DNA of 64,000 bases from Ichthyophthirius multifiliis. Taxonomy: Eukaryota; Ciliophora; Oligohymenophorea; Hymenostomatida. Both the position numbers and the translations under genes were made by a program. Location: assembly GCF_000220395.1 (NCBI RefSeq), contig NW_004087568.1:1-64000 (forward strand), read 5' to 3'. A model generated the notes under the pieces. The model searched no databases. It was not told the origin of the DNA and saw only the letters and a program-made list of their open reading frames with translations. Within the stretch, counting starts at the first letter, position 1, and the number at the start of each line of letters is the position of its first letter. This document shows positions 39,021 through 50,690 of this stretch, piece by piece.

Positions 39021-40689
39021 GATAAAAAACACTTGAAATAACTTAAAAATTATTTTAATTCGTGTAGTTATATATAGACGTTTTATATTACTTCGGAACA
39101 GGTAAAAATATAAATAATTTGCGTAAAAAATTTTGAAAAAAATAAAAAATTCTTAATTAAATGATTATTTTTTCTGAGAGAATATTAAACCATAAAATGA
39201 GCGGAGTTGAAAAGAGCATTTTTATATTATTTAAGAAAGGTGAGAAAAAAGCTAATAATAAGAAAAACTAGGAAAAAATATGTCAGAAAAAGATAAAAAT
39301 TAAGTAAAATATAGATCATTGGGAATTTGAAAGAAATAATAAAAAAAATTGAAATATATATTTATATATTTATATATATATATATATATATGGAAAATAA
39401 ATAGAAAAAAAACAAAATATTAATAAAAAAGTATGTAAAAAAATAAATATTTTATATTTTTTTTTTGTTTAAAATGAAAGAAATATATTTTAATATTAAA
39501 ATAAAATTAAAATTTATGATATTATTAGAATAACAAACTTTAATTGTTTTAAAGAATATTAAAAAATAATTATATTTTATAATTTAATGAATCAAAAATA
39601 CATTATATATCTTACATAATTAAATTATTATGTATTAATATAATAGTAATTTTAAAATAATTATAGGCCATTTAAAAATAAAATTTATGACAATTATTTT
39701 TGTTTATTTAATAGAATAATATCCAAATTATGTATTATGAAAAAAAAAAAATATAACCTAAATAGGATAATAAAATTCTAAAAATAAAAAGCTGATTTAT
39801 TTTTTAATTGAAAATAATAATATAAACTATTAGTGTGGTTTTTAATAATTAGTTAAATATATATTCTTTTATACTTAAAACTCTTTTATAATTTAGAAAT
39901 AAATAATTATTTTTATTACATATTTATATAGTGTTGTTTTATTTTTTATTAAAAATTCACTCAATTTTTCAAATAATTTTTTTTTTTGAATAAAAAAAAG
40001 GAGAGATAAAATCTATAAAACCATTTTTTTTTTAATTGTGATTTTAAAACAAACAAAGAAAAATATGAATATGCAATATATTAAAATTTATAGTATATTC
40101 AAAGTTATTTTATAAATAAAATTTTGGTAAATAAATTTTAATAAAATTAAAATTATTATTTTTGTGTCATTTTTTTTTAACTAATATCTCATATAATTAA
40201 TATTAAATTTGTGATTTTAAATAAAAAATATGATTAAAATTTAAAAAATATTTAAAAAATTAATCAAATGTTGTTATGTTAAATAAATTATATTAATACA
40301 CGAAAGCAAAATAAAAATTTAAATCATAATAAAAAACAAAAAACTAGTTAACAAAATTTAAATTGTTTCTTATTTTATAGATTTTTTTGATTTTCTGTAA
40401 TGAAAAAGTAATATATTACTGTATTTTCTTATTTAAAAAAATTTCCTGAATAAATCAGAAGTTGTTTAGAGAGAAAAAAAATATATAATTTAAAATTAAA
40501 ATATAGTATTAACTGTTAAAATATTGATTTTAAAAAAAGATTTTTGTCAAAAAAATTAATATTTCATTTTATTAAAAAAATACATATTTATTAATTTATA
40601 TATTTTATAGAAAATTCACTTCAATTTTATGATTATGTGAATATTAAGTATTATTTAAAAATAATAATTTTTTTAAAAACAAAAAATTA
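39021..40689. other. AT-rich stretch, possible upstream exons of the preceding gene
   Basis: From 39021 to about 39350 the sequence is mixed enough to be coding but no frame can be fixed. The rest to 40689 is A/T-rich without a gene. Confidence 0.4.
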
Positions 40690-41760
40690 ATGTTTATTTT
40701 CTTATTATTTTTATATTCCTAATAGATTTTCTGTAATTCTTAGTTATTAAAAGTTCCTATTTATAATTATAAAAATGTATAGTATTATGTAAAGTTAAAT
40801 GTTGGTTTAACCCCTCAAATTCCTTTGAATTTGCTTTTAGATACAGGAAGTACATTTTTATGCTTTTATAATTAAGATTATTATTGTAAAACTTAAAAAA
40901 ATTGTTAAAAAATAAATAATAATCCGTTTTAAATAACATTTACAAAAGGATATGTTAAAGGTTATAATGTAAAATTTATTTAAAATATTAATATTATTTT
41001 ATATAAAATAACAAAAAGTATATAGATTAAGTATGTTTTGAAAATGAAAAAGATTGCTTTAATAAATTTTAAGTTTTATAAATAAAATAAGAATTTAATT
41101 TAGACGGATTATATGCATAAGGCATTTTAGGTTTATCCCCAAAAAGCTATATTTGTTAATAACATTTAAAAAATTAAATATATTTTTCGATTTATTTAGG
41201 TGGATAAAGTTAATTAATTTTAGGAGGATATGATAAGAACTTAGTAAAATAAGGTGAGAAAATTATATTTCATAAAAAATAAAATCATGATGAATGGTGT
41301 TTAGTATTATATAAGATAAATTATTATAAATATTAATATTAGAAAAAGAATATAGAATAATAATAATGTGTTTTATTTGATTCTGGATCCTCATTAATAT
41401 TATTCCCTAATGATATATTTTAAGAAATAAAAATATTTTATTTAATAAATATGAATGTATATATTAAGATGTTATTATTTGTTAATGTTAAAATATATAA
41501 TAATTTGAAGTTATAAGCTTTTAATTTTATGATTAAATAAATTATATATATAAATTAAATGTTGAAAATTTTATAGAATAAATAGATTTTAATTAATGTT
41601 TAATTAAAATTGGATTAAATAATTAAAATAAAGTTATATTAGGGAATGTATTTATGAAATAATATTATACTTTATATTCAAATTAATATATTGGAATAGC
41701 TAAAAATGCTAATACTTTAAATTTATAAGAAATCTATTTTTTTTAATTTTTTTTATTATA
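40690..41760 (+). CDS. Pepsin-type (A1) aspartic protease with signal peptide
   Basis: Begins MFIFLLFLYSQQIFCNS, a signal peptide, followed almost at once by the enzyme fold: NVQYYVKLNVGLTPQIPLNL and the first catalytic motif LLLDTGSTFL. Downstream are LDGLYAQGILGLSPKSYIC, GGQSQLILGGYDKNLV and the second catalytic motif CVLFDSGSSLILFP, so both active-site Asp residues are kept. The C-terminal block VILGNVFMKQYYTLYSNQY and IGIAKNA is also pepsin-like. The protein should work in a food vacuole or lysosome, or be secreted. Frame changes are needed near 41036 and 41430. The true stop is unclear: no TGA follows soon after IGIAKNA in frame, so the end at about 41760 is estimated. The propeptide is very short or absent. 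Confidence 0.8.
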
Positions 41761-42249
41761 AATATCTTTATTTTTATAATTTTACTTATTTTAATAAAAA
41801 AATATGCTTTAATCTTTATTAAAATATGAAATAAGACTAAAAATACATATAATTTGTTTAATAAACGGAAAATATTTATATAAATTAATATTTTATTTTC
41901 AATATATAGTTATAATATAAATAAACTAAAAAACTTTAGACTTATAATAAATTTTTAAATTAATAAAAGTTAATTTAAAAGCAGTCTATCTATTTTTTGT
42001 TAAAATAAATTAAAAACATTAAAGTCTATTTAAATATTTAAAAGCGGCGATTATTAAATTAAAAAATATATATATTTTTAAAATAAAATCATTCTTTAAC
42101 TTTTATTCTTATTAAATTAATTTTATAATTATTCTTTTTTTTTATATATATATCAATAAATTTTTTATAGTATATTTTATATAAATAATATACTTTATTT
42201 TATTATAAAAAATGAATATTTAAATTTCTAAATACAGTTTCTATTTTAA

Positions 42250-43290
42250 AATCAGATTTAATTTATTTTTGTTCTACATAAGATCATTTAAAGTAATCCA
42301 TTAAGTTTATTTCGAAAAATTACTTTGTTTTAAATAAGTATATACTTGTAGATAGTCACTTTTTGTACACCCTTTATTTTTGGCATATTTAATAACAATT
42401 GAGCTGCTGATATATGTTTTTTTTAGCGGATTTTATTCAATTATTATTTTAAAAATGATTTATTTTTATTAATTCTAATATTAATAAGTTTTAAATAATA
42501 TTATTAGTTTATTTTATATTATGTTTTTTCTTAAAAAACTATTTTCATATAAATATTTATGCTAATAAATGCTAACGGAAATTTAATGGATTTTTAATTT
42601 TTTTTTTTTTTTTTTATTGATTAATTATTCTTTAAAGCTTTTTAATTTTTTTATTATTGGTAGACAATTTTTTTCACTCCTTCTCTTTATTTGTTCAGGT
42701 GTAATATTGAAATCTATTCCTTTTTTAAAATGACTAAAAAATGATTATATTTGTTGTAAAATCTTATAAGATAAATGGTTTTAATCTAATCATAAAGCAA
42801 TTTGTTATTTTTATATTTCAGGAAAGGTTAGATAATTTACTGTTATGGTTTAAAAATAATGTATTTTTGGCATCCATTATTTATTATGTAATTTTAAAAC
42901 AATAAATTTTCAAGTATTCTCCTATATCAATTTAAATTAATTTTTTAATAAAAAAAATTGTCTTCTTTCTATATTTTCAAGCACTTAATTATTGCTTAAT
43001 ACTACTTTTTTATGTGATTAAAAATAGTTTTATTTGTAATAAATTATAAATACTAAATGGTTTTAATAAATTTATAAATCAAAACCTAGTTTATATACTA
43101 TCAAATAAATATTTAGAATCCCCTTTAATAATTTAATTAGTTTCAGTTAGGCCAATAATTTCTTATAAAATTTTATATATAGAGATCTTTTATTTTGTTA
43201 TTTTTAAGAAATAATTATATTTATTATTCATAAATAATTTTTTTGTTAATATATAGATTTTTTGTCAGATTATAAAACATATAGATATAT
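42250..43290 (-). pseudogene. Decayed coding relic, family unknown
   Basis: Several minus-strand segments look like protein, for example KGIDFNITPEQIKRRSEKNC and ISAAQLLLNMPKIKGVQKV, but they lie in different frames and are separated by AT-rich sequence. It looks broken in several places. No family is assigned. Position in the same gene-poor block as the transposon makes a mobile-element origin possible. Confidence 0.3.
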
Positions 43291-43338
43291 AGCTTTTGTA
43301 TTTTATTAAAGTTTCTTTTTTGTTGGAATATTAAAATA

Positions 43339-43354
43339 CCCCCTCCCCCCCCCC
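43339..43354. repeat. Poly-C tract 1
   Basis: C5-T-C10 on the plus strand, in DNA that otherwise rarely has two G/C bases together. Confidence 0.95.
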
Positions 43355-43446
43355 ATAAATAATAAAATTCCAAATAAAAAATAATCTTTTGTTCTCGTTT
43401 TCTAGTATATTTTTGTAATATGTATACTTTTTATATTCAAAAAGTA

Positions 43447-43464
43447 CCCCCCCCCCCCACCCCC
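43447..43464. repeat. Poly-C tract 2
   Basis: C12-A-C5 followed by G, about 90 bp after tract 1. The order (long then short) is the reverse of tract 1 (short then long). Confidence 0.95.
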
Positions 43465-44634
43465 GAAATATATATAATAATGGGCATGCTTGCTATATTT
43501 CAGTTTAATTTTAATTTTTTTTGCTTAAATTATTTTTTTTTTTTTCATGAATATTAAGAAGAAAAAAATAGTCCTTGTTTTATAATTCATTAAAGAAGAT
43601 TAATAATGAATAAAAAGAGATATAAAAATAATTATAAATAAATTATAATTTAAATATAAAATAATATACGAAAAAGACTATATGTATGAGTTTTAAATAT
43701 AAATTAAAGTATAATTTATAAATTATTTAATTTCCTATAGTTAATAAGCCATTATTTTAAAATAGTTTTTAAAATAATCAAATTTGAGCTTTGAAAATCT
43801 TAATAATATCATTAAAATATAAATAAAAAATTAAATATTTAAATATATGAAATTCAATTTCATTAATTCGAAATAAAATGAATTTATAATTATGAAACTA
43901 GTTTTTAAGAAATGGTGAATTTTTAAATAAAAAGCCGGTTAAAAATGTAATTATAAATGCCTAAATTAATACTAGGAGAATATTTAAAATATATAGTAAG
44001 TAGGTCAATTTGTTAGTCTGAGATTAAAGAATATATGATAGTAAAATAAAGACTATTGCCTAAACATTATATGGGAATTTTAACATAACTTATTGGATAA
44101 ATAGTAAAGTAAATAAACATTAAGTTAATCAATAATTAAAGTTTACTTTTTATTTATCATAATCTTCCTAAATATATCCTTGTTTAAATATACTGTATTT
44201 ATATTTTAAAAACGATATGTTTTTTGAAAAAAAGTATGATAATATAGATATTTGTAATTTTATATTTAGTTCGTTATTATAAATACTAAATTAAAATAAT
44301 AGTTATACCTTTATATTAAGCTAAAAATTATATAAAAATGAATTTTAATATTATTAGATTTAAAATTAAAAATAAATTATATTTTCTTAAAAAATATAAA
44401 TTAAAATAGAGTTAAATGCAAAATAAACTTTTATTAGTAATATAAATTATAAAAAAATATACTAAAATATTACTATTAATAAAAAAAAAAATATTTTATA
44501 TAAATTAAAATTCTTTTAGAATAATAAATAATTTTTATAAAAATTAAATAAAAAAAGTAAATTTAAAATTGATATAAATAGCTTTTTTTTGTTTAATACA
44601 TAAAATCATTTTAACTTTATATAAATTTAATTAG

Positions 44635-44659
44635 AAAAAAAAAAAAAAAAAAAAAAAAA
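44635..44659. repeat. A25 run abutting the start codon
   Basis: Twenty-five consecutive A, the last being the A of the ATG at 44659. A-rich leaders are common in ciliates, but this uninterrupted run is the longest in the window. Confidence 0.9.
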
Positions 44660-46353
44660 TGGATTTTTTACTTTAGAAAAGTATAAAAATATTAAGTTAA
44701 TAAGACTAAATACAATCGAATTTACATAATTAATAGGCTAATTAAACCCTTTATTAAATAAAATATCGAACCCAGAAAATTTCCTTAATTTTTTAAAGGA
44801 AAAAGCCTTCATAATTATTCAAAAAAACGAGGAAATATGTATTTAACTAGAAAAAAATTTGTCCAAATAAAAAAATGGAGAAAAACAATTAAATTTATTT
44901 TATAAAGAAGACAAAATAAACAATGTTTTATATTATTTATATCGTCTAATATTAGAATAAGGGTTAAATGGAATTAACTATAGTGATTTAGCGAGTTATT
45001 TTAATGAAAAATATGTATCAAAATCAAATAAAAAAGATAGTAATTTTTAAGATTTGAAAAAATTGGATATTACTCATGTTTCTCATTATTGCCGAAAACT
45101 TTTTGTTATAAAATTTATTAATATAATTCCTGATAAAGCTTGTAAAATAGCAATCGCCTCAAAATACTACGAAAAACATTAAAAAATAGACATAATATAA
45201 TTATAAAAAAGAAATTAATAAATTTAATAATTAAGTGAATAAGAATTAGAAGAAGGTAAAAAATAATTTAACAAACACAGTATAGTAAATAATCCTTGGG
45301 ATTATTTAAAAGAAGATACTTTTATTATAAATGAGTTGACTTTTTAGGAAAATATAGTCTTAAATTTTGCTTCTTATTAAGCTTAATTTTAAGAAGGACT
45401 ACTTTAGACAGAAATTGCACAAAAAATTAACAAATTAAGCGAGAGGAAAATGCTTGTGAGGACTTTAGAAAATATTACAAAAGAATTTAAAGTTGATTCT
45501 GTGGCAGATAGATAGGGAAGAACTTTTTCTTTTAAATATTAGATTAAATCAGAATAAATGAATAATTATATTGTAATTTAATTTTATTTTATTTATAAAG
45601 TTTTTATTAATTTATATATATAAAAAGTAAAATGAAACAAAATAAAATTATATAAACAATAATTTTAATAATAATAGAAATAATAATGAAAAAAAAAATG
45701 AACATAATAAAGAAATAAAAATATTTAATTAAAATACAGAAGAAAATAATGAAAATATATAACAAAATTTACACTAAAAAAATATTTTTGAATAAAATAG
45801 AAAATTAAATTATGATAGTTATTTACATATATATAATTATATAAAAGAATATCCAAATTTAATCTAGCATTTAAAGCTAATTTTAGATCAGAAATAAGTA
45901 GAAGAGTATTTGAAAAAACCTCCTGAAGAAAACGACAATGATTACTAAAAATTTTCAGAAATAATGCTAAAAGTCATAAATGAAAGTGTAGAATTTGATT
46001 AAGTAAGAAAGTCAAAAAATAAAGAAGAAAAAAATAAAAAATATAGCAAAAAATAAACCTCAAGAAATAAAATAAACAGATATATTTACATTCTCAATAA
46101 AATCGAATAAAATAAAGTTATTAAAAATCTCAAATTGAAAAAATATATCATTTAATAAGAAAAAAATCAAGGAATAGGAGAAATTGATAAAAAAACACTT
46201 GATCATATTTTACATACATTTTAGTTTATTAATTATATTACTCTATTTAAAAAAGAAATCTAAATAAAAACTACTAAATAAAATATTATTCGATATATAA
46301 TTATTCACAAAGATATTTCTATGGAAGATGAAAGAGTAAAAAATAATTATTAT

Positions 46354-46408
<55 letters not shown>

Positions 46409-47857
46409 TTTCAAATAAATTTTTTTTTTTTAATTTTTCTTTTTGAGTATTTTTTTTTTTAAAAAAAAATAAATTAATCAAAAAACAAAAAAGGCAAATA
46501 ATTTTTTAATTTTCAAATTATTTTTTTCTGATATTCCCAAAATTTAAAATTATAATCTTTAATTTGGGTAATATAGGATAAAAAATTATTAGTTATAGTC
46601 TTTTTATTTTAATCAAATTTTTTAAAAAAATATTATAGAAAAAAATAAAAAAAAATAAACATTTAATAATCATGTAATATTTATTTTTTTGAAAATATAT
46701 TAAAATTAATAAATATAAATAAAATTTTTATATTAAATCTTTACTAATAAATATTTATAAATTTTTAAATAAAATTAAAGGTTAAAAAAGCTGAAAAAAC
46801 AATTCAAAAGGGACTAATTAAATAAGGGAAATCTTTCGAAGAAGAATAATTAAGTCTTTCTTCTTCTTCTTCAGAATAAGAAAATAAAAAGAAAGTTTTT
46901 CCTCATTAAAAAATTTAGACTAGGAGAAAAGAAATAAACTATGTTTAAAAACAAGAAAATGAAGAAATTTTTAATAGTGAAGAAGATGAAGAAATTATTA
47001 TGAAAAAAATAAAAAATGAAGAAGAAAAGAAAGTTTTTGATTAAATTTATATTAATATTACTAAAGAGAATTGCGAAATTCCCGCAATTAATTATAAAAT
47101 TGAGATTTTTGTATAATTAATTGAATAATTTATTCTAAAAAAGTAAATTTTTTACTAAAAAAACTTCTTTATTAATGCTAAAGTAGACTATTCATAAATA
47201 TACACTCGAAAATATTTACAAAAAGAAAAATATAAGAAAAGTATATCCATTTAATAGCAATAGTTATGTAAAGAATTAATAAATTTAAGTAAAAATAAAA
47301 GCTTTTTTGAATTATTTGGTACTTCCTTTAATTAAGATAAATACTAATTAAAAAGTAGTGAAGAATATATAAATTAAAACTTAAAAGTATAATTTAAAAT
47401 ATAAAATTTAGAATATAAAAATGAGAATTAGTAAAATGAAAAAGAATCTAAATTAGATTTAAAATATGAATTTTAAGAAAAAGCCGAATAAAAATATGAA
47501 ATTTTAGATGAAAATACTAAAAAATATGAATTTTTATATCAAAATCTATAAAATATAAGAAGTAAAGACATAAAAAACGATAAAAAAGTATAAAAAAATA
47601 ACATTTTGAAATTCAAAAGTTATATATTAAGAAACCCTGTAAAAAAATTAAATGAATTAAAGCTTAGATTTCCTTCAGTGGACTATTTTTCATTTTTACT
47701 TTTAGGATATTTTAATTAATATGTATAATTTTTTAAATTAAATAATTAACTTTTTAGAATTAAAGTAGGAATTCAAGATATTAATTAAAATAATATTGAT
47801 AGTATTTATTATTAAATTGATGATAATTTTTACTCTATTTTTAATTTTTAGATTTGA
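44659..47857 (+). CDS. Winged-helix protein, possible B-block subunit of TFIIIC (GTF3C1/Tfc3-like)
   Basis: Three exons (44659-45572, 45628-46335, 46781-47857) give about 899 residues once one T is allowed for in the T run at about 44665. Three winged-helix-like regions are seen. The first, LILEQGLNGINYSDLASYFN to ITHVSHYCRKLFVIKFI, fits the B-block-binding pattern. The second, EGLLQTEIAQKINKLSERK then RTLENITKEFKVDSV and DRQGRTFSFKYQ, fits the extended winged helix of the same family. The third is TLDHILHTFQFINYITLFKK. The last exon is acidic/Ser-rich (SLSSSSSEQENKKK) and coiled. TFIIIC binds tRNA-gene B boxes and recruits TFIIIB for RNA polymerase III. The family call rests on pattern and order, not on an alignment. 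The 445-bp second intron is the longest certain one here. Confidence 0.5.
46346..46402. repeat. TA microsatellite in intron 2 of the TFIIIC-like gene
   Basis: TA repeat with one AAA interruption, near the 5' end of the 445-bp intron 46336-46780. Confidence 0.7.
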
Positions 47858-48065
47858 ACTTTTTTTTGAGGATATTTTTGTTATTTAATTTTTAACAAAT
47901 ATAAATATATAAAATTTATTGTTTTTTTTTTTTGATTTAGAAAAAATAAAAAAAATATAATTAATAATTTTTAATAAAAATAATAAAATTTTAATCATTT
48001 TTTAATTAATATTAATAAAAAATTATAAATTTAATATTAAAATTAATTTTATTTTTTATTTTTTC

Positions 48066-48990
48066 ATGTCTTTTTTATAATCTTCTCCACTATAGTATTA
48101 TGGAAATGACTAAAATACAGTAAAAACTACACAATATTAACTAAATTAAACAAATTCGTCAAAACTAATAAACAATTCTTAATCTTAGAATTATATTTAT
48201 GATACTGACGTAATAATAGAAGGCAAATAATTTGAAAAATATAAAAATACTTTTGAAAAACTATATTAACATACATTTAAATAAAATCAAAAAATAAATT
48301 GCTTTTAAATATTAAAATAGTATAAAGAAATTTAATAATGTACGTTTTAGCCAAAAATATATTCCAAAAAAAAAACATTAATTAAAACAAGAATATAATA
48401 GACTAAAAATAATATTAAAAGTAATAAGAAGATGATGTTTATAATAGACTTTATTAATTGGCATAATAAAAAGAAGAATAAATTAAAGTAAATAAATAAA
48501 TAAAAGATTTAGAGGAGCAAAACACATAATAAGAATATGTTTTTTAACCAAAAATTAACAAAGAATATTGTAAGAATACATAATAAATAAAAATATTCAT
48601 AAATGGCTTCTAATAATAATAAGAAAGAATGGAAAAAGCAAGGAAATAAAAAGATTATAAAGATAAATTTTGGGAAAAATATATGGAAAAATATTAAAAG
48701 CCATTAAAATAATAAAAAACGACTTTCGAAGAATTTTAATTGAATAAAATTTATAAAAAAAATGAAATAATTTTTTACCTAAATGTAATAATGCATTCAG
48801 GAAAAAAAATTAATATAGGAATAAAAAAGGAGACGATTATAAATTAGTAGCTAAAAATTTTTAAACTATTTATTAATTGACAGAAATGTAATAAAAATAA
48901 TTAGAATAAAAAGTTTTATAAGCAATTTAAACATATTATTAAAAATTGCATGAAAATATTATTATATTAGTTTATGAAATTATAAAATGA
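48066..48990 (+). CDS. Charged coiled-coil protein with F-x-P-K repeats
   Basis: About 308 codons from ATG 48066 to TGA 48988-48990, with roughly three apparent one-base frame slips, so borders are secure but the inner sequence is not. The N-terminus is Ser/Gln/Asn-rich. Then come two copies of a CTFQPKI / YVFQPKIN element; between them is DVYNRLYQLAQQKEEQIKVN with a Glu/Gln/Lys helix, and after them ARKQKDYKDKFWEKYMEKY. A third F-x-P-K (NFLPKCNNAF) lies further on. Proteins of unknown function with F-x-P-K elements before short D/V-Y-x-R-L helices are widespread in ciliates and other alveolates and are often linked to cilia or basal bodies; that link is background knowledge, not shown here. 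Confidence 0.6.
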
Positions 48991-49530
48991 AATGCAATAT
49001 TTAATTATATATATTGTTTCTTTTAAAATAGGTGAATTATTATAAAAATATTAAAATAATATTTTAAAAAAAATAAAAATATTTAATCTTTTTTATACAA
49101 AAAAGATAAAAATAAATTTATATATATAATATTATATATATATATATATATATATTTATTTATAAATATATATATTTAATCATGTTTATTGTTTTTTATT
49201 TTTATTATTTATACTTCTTATTTAATTATTTTTATATTTATTATATTAAATATAATATATTTATAATCTAAAATAACATGTTAATCATTTAATATTTTTA
49301 TTCTGATATTCATTAATATTATGATTATTTTTATAAAATTTTATTTTATTTTAAAATTTCTTTTATTTATTATAAGATATACATATATATATATTTTACA
49401 TAATTAATTATAAAAATGTTTTATTTTTATTAATTATCTATACTATCATAAATTTTATAATAATACATTTTTATTTTTATTCTATTTACTTATATATATC
49501 TTATCAAATTATTAATTATTTACAAAAAAA
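48991..49530. other. Intergenic spacer, no gene seen
   Basis: AT-rich spacer between two plus-strand genes, with a TA run at about 49133-49155. Confidence 0.5.
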
Positions 49531-50631
49531 ATGGATTTAAATTTCTTAAAAGATATTAAAATAATTGGTTTTTTTTAATAAAAATAAAATATAAATTAAA
49601 ATACAAAAAAAAGATTCACATACACATCTGCTTGATTATACAGAAAATTAATTAAATCTAATATTATAAAATTCCAAAAATTATAACATAAAATATATTG
49701 CAAGTAATTGTTGTAAAGAAACTGATTTCCCACAATTGGACAAATTATTATCAATACATAATAAAGATTTTTTTATAATTCCTTTTTATGGTTTACACCC
49801 TTGGTGGTTAAATGAAAGATCTGAAAATTGGTTAGATAATTTAAGAAAAAAACTTGAAGAAAATATAAATAATTAAGTCGGTGAAATAGGTACTGATTTT
49901 TATAAATACTCATAAACTCCAAAAGAAGAGTAATTATAAGTTTTCGAAGAATAAATAAAATTAGCAATAGGTATATTTTAATATATTTTTTTTAAAAGGT
50001 ATATTTTAATATATTTTTTTTTTCTTAAAAATTAAAAATTAAAGAATATAATAGAATTGTTACTGTACATAGTGTAAGAACATAAAAAGAAACATTATAA
50101 GTATTTAAGAAATATTTTAAATAATAATAAGATAAAGAAGTACATATATTATTTCCATTATAATAATATTCAATTTTAAAAGTAAAAAAGTTAAATAAAT
50201 ATAATAATGCACTCATATGGAGGAAATAAAGAAATAACACAATAATACTTGAAATTAAATATGAATATATATTTTTCTTTATCTCATGGGATACTATAAG
50301 TATAAAATATATGCTTTTTTTTATTTTTTATATAAATAAAATAATTATAGAAGTAAGAAGTTGTCTAGTATATTCCTATTGATAAATTAATTATAGAAAC
50401 AGATAGTCCACATTAATTAGATTAAAATTCTGTTGAAAATCATTAATATTTTACACATAATGATTTATTAGATAACTAAAATATTAATTTAACTTAAATA
50501 AAAAAATTAATGAACCTAAATATTGTCATATTTTAGTTGATTTTTTAGCTAAAATATATAATAAAACATATATAGAAATGGCTGATATTTTATATATGAA
50601 TTCCTTAAAAGCATTTAGATTAATAAAATGA
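49531..50631 (+). CDS. TatD-family metal-dependent nuclease
   Basis: Four exons (49531-49567, 49614-49970, 50045-50299, 50351-50631). The first intron splits the metal-binding motif: MDLNFLKDIKII joins DSHTHLLDY, the H-x-H signature of the TatD TIM barrel. Further motifs follow in family order: FYGLHPWW, QVGEIGTDFYKY (metal-binding Glu), IVTVHSVRTQKETL, IMHSYGGNKEI and KLIIETDSPHQLD. The end, HILVDFLAKIYNKTYIEMAD, is the usual C-terminal helix. TatD enzymes are Mg-dependent 3'-5' DNases/RNases used in DNA repair and apoptotic DNA breakdown. Two frame slips, in the A run before INIIMHSYGG (near 50190) and the A run near 50505, are probably sequencing errors. It is tail to tail with the SCYL2-like gene. 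Confidence 0.85.
49970..50044. repeat. Tandem duplication within a TatD intron
   Basis: The 74-bp intron 49971-50044 holds two nearly identical copies of GGTATATTTTAATATATTT plus a T run, so the 5' splice site is duplicated (second candidate GT at about 49999). Confidence 0.7.
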
Positions 50632-50690
50632 ATTTTATAAAAATAATGAGTTATATAAATATAAAAAAAAAAAAATAATGTCTTTTTTTA

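Larger units (their letters stand above)
41761..44658. other. Gene-poor stretch with relics and poly-C tracts
   Basis: About 2.9 kb without an intact gene. It holds a possible minus-strand relic (42250-43290), two poly-C tracts (43339-43464) and a short protein-like plus-strand segment (about 43855-44130) containing MPKLILGEYLKYIVSRSIC, unidentified and without clear borders. Confidence 0.45.

Noticed and set aside
38690-39350. IS30- or ISXO2-type transposase on the plus strand (D-H-W-E-F)
   Set aside because: The resemblance is a few residues, and the minus strand holds a better, clean 100-codon frame over the same bases.
40757-40939. Minus-strand open frame
   Set aside because: Antisense of the aspartic protease, whose DTGST motif lies on the other strand.
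43339-43464. Telomere or internal telomere repeats
   Set aside because: Hymenostome telomeres are CCCCAA repeats; these are plain C runs with single T or A interruptions.
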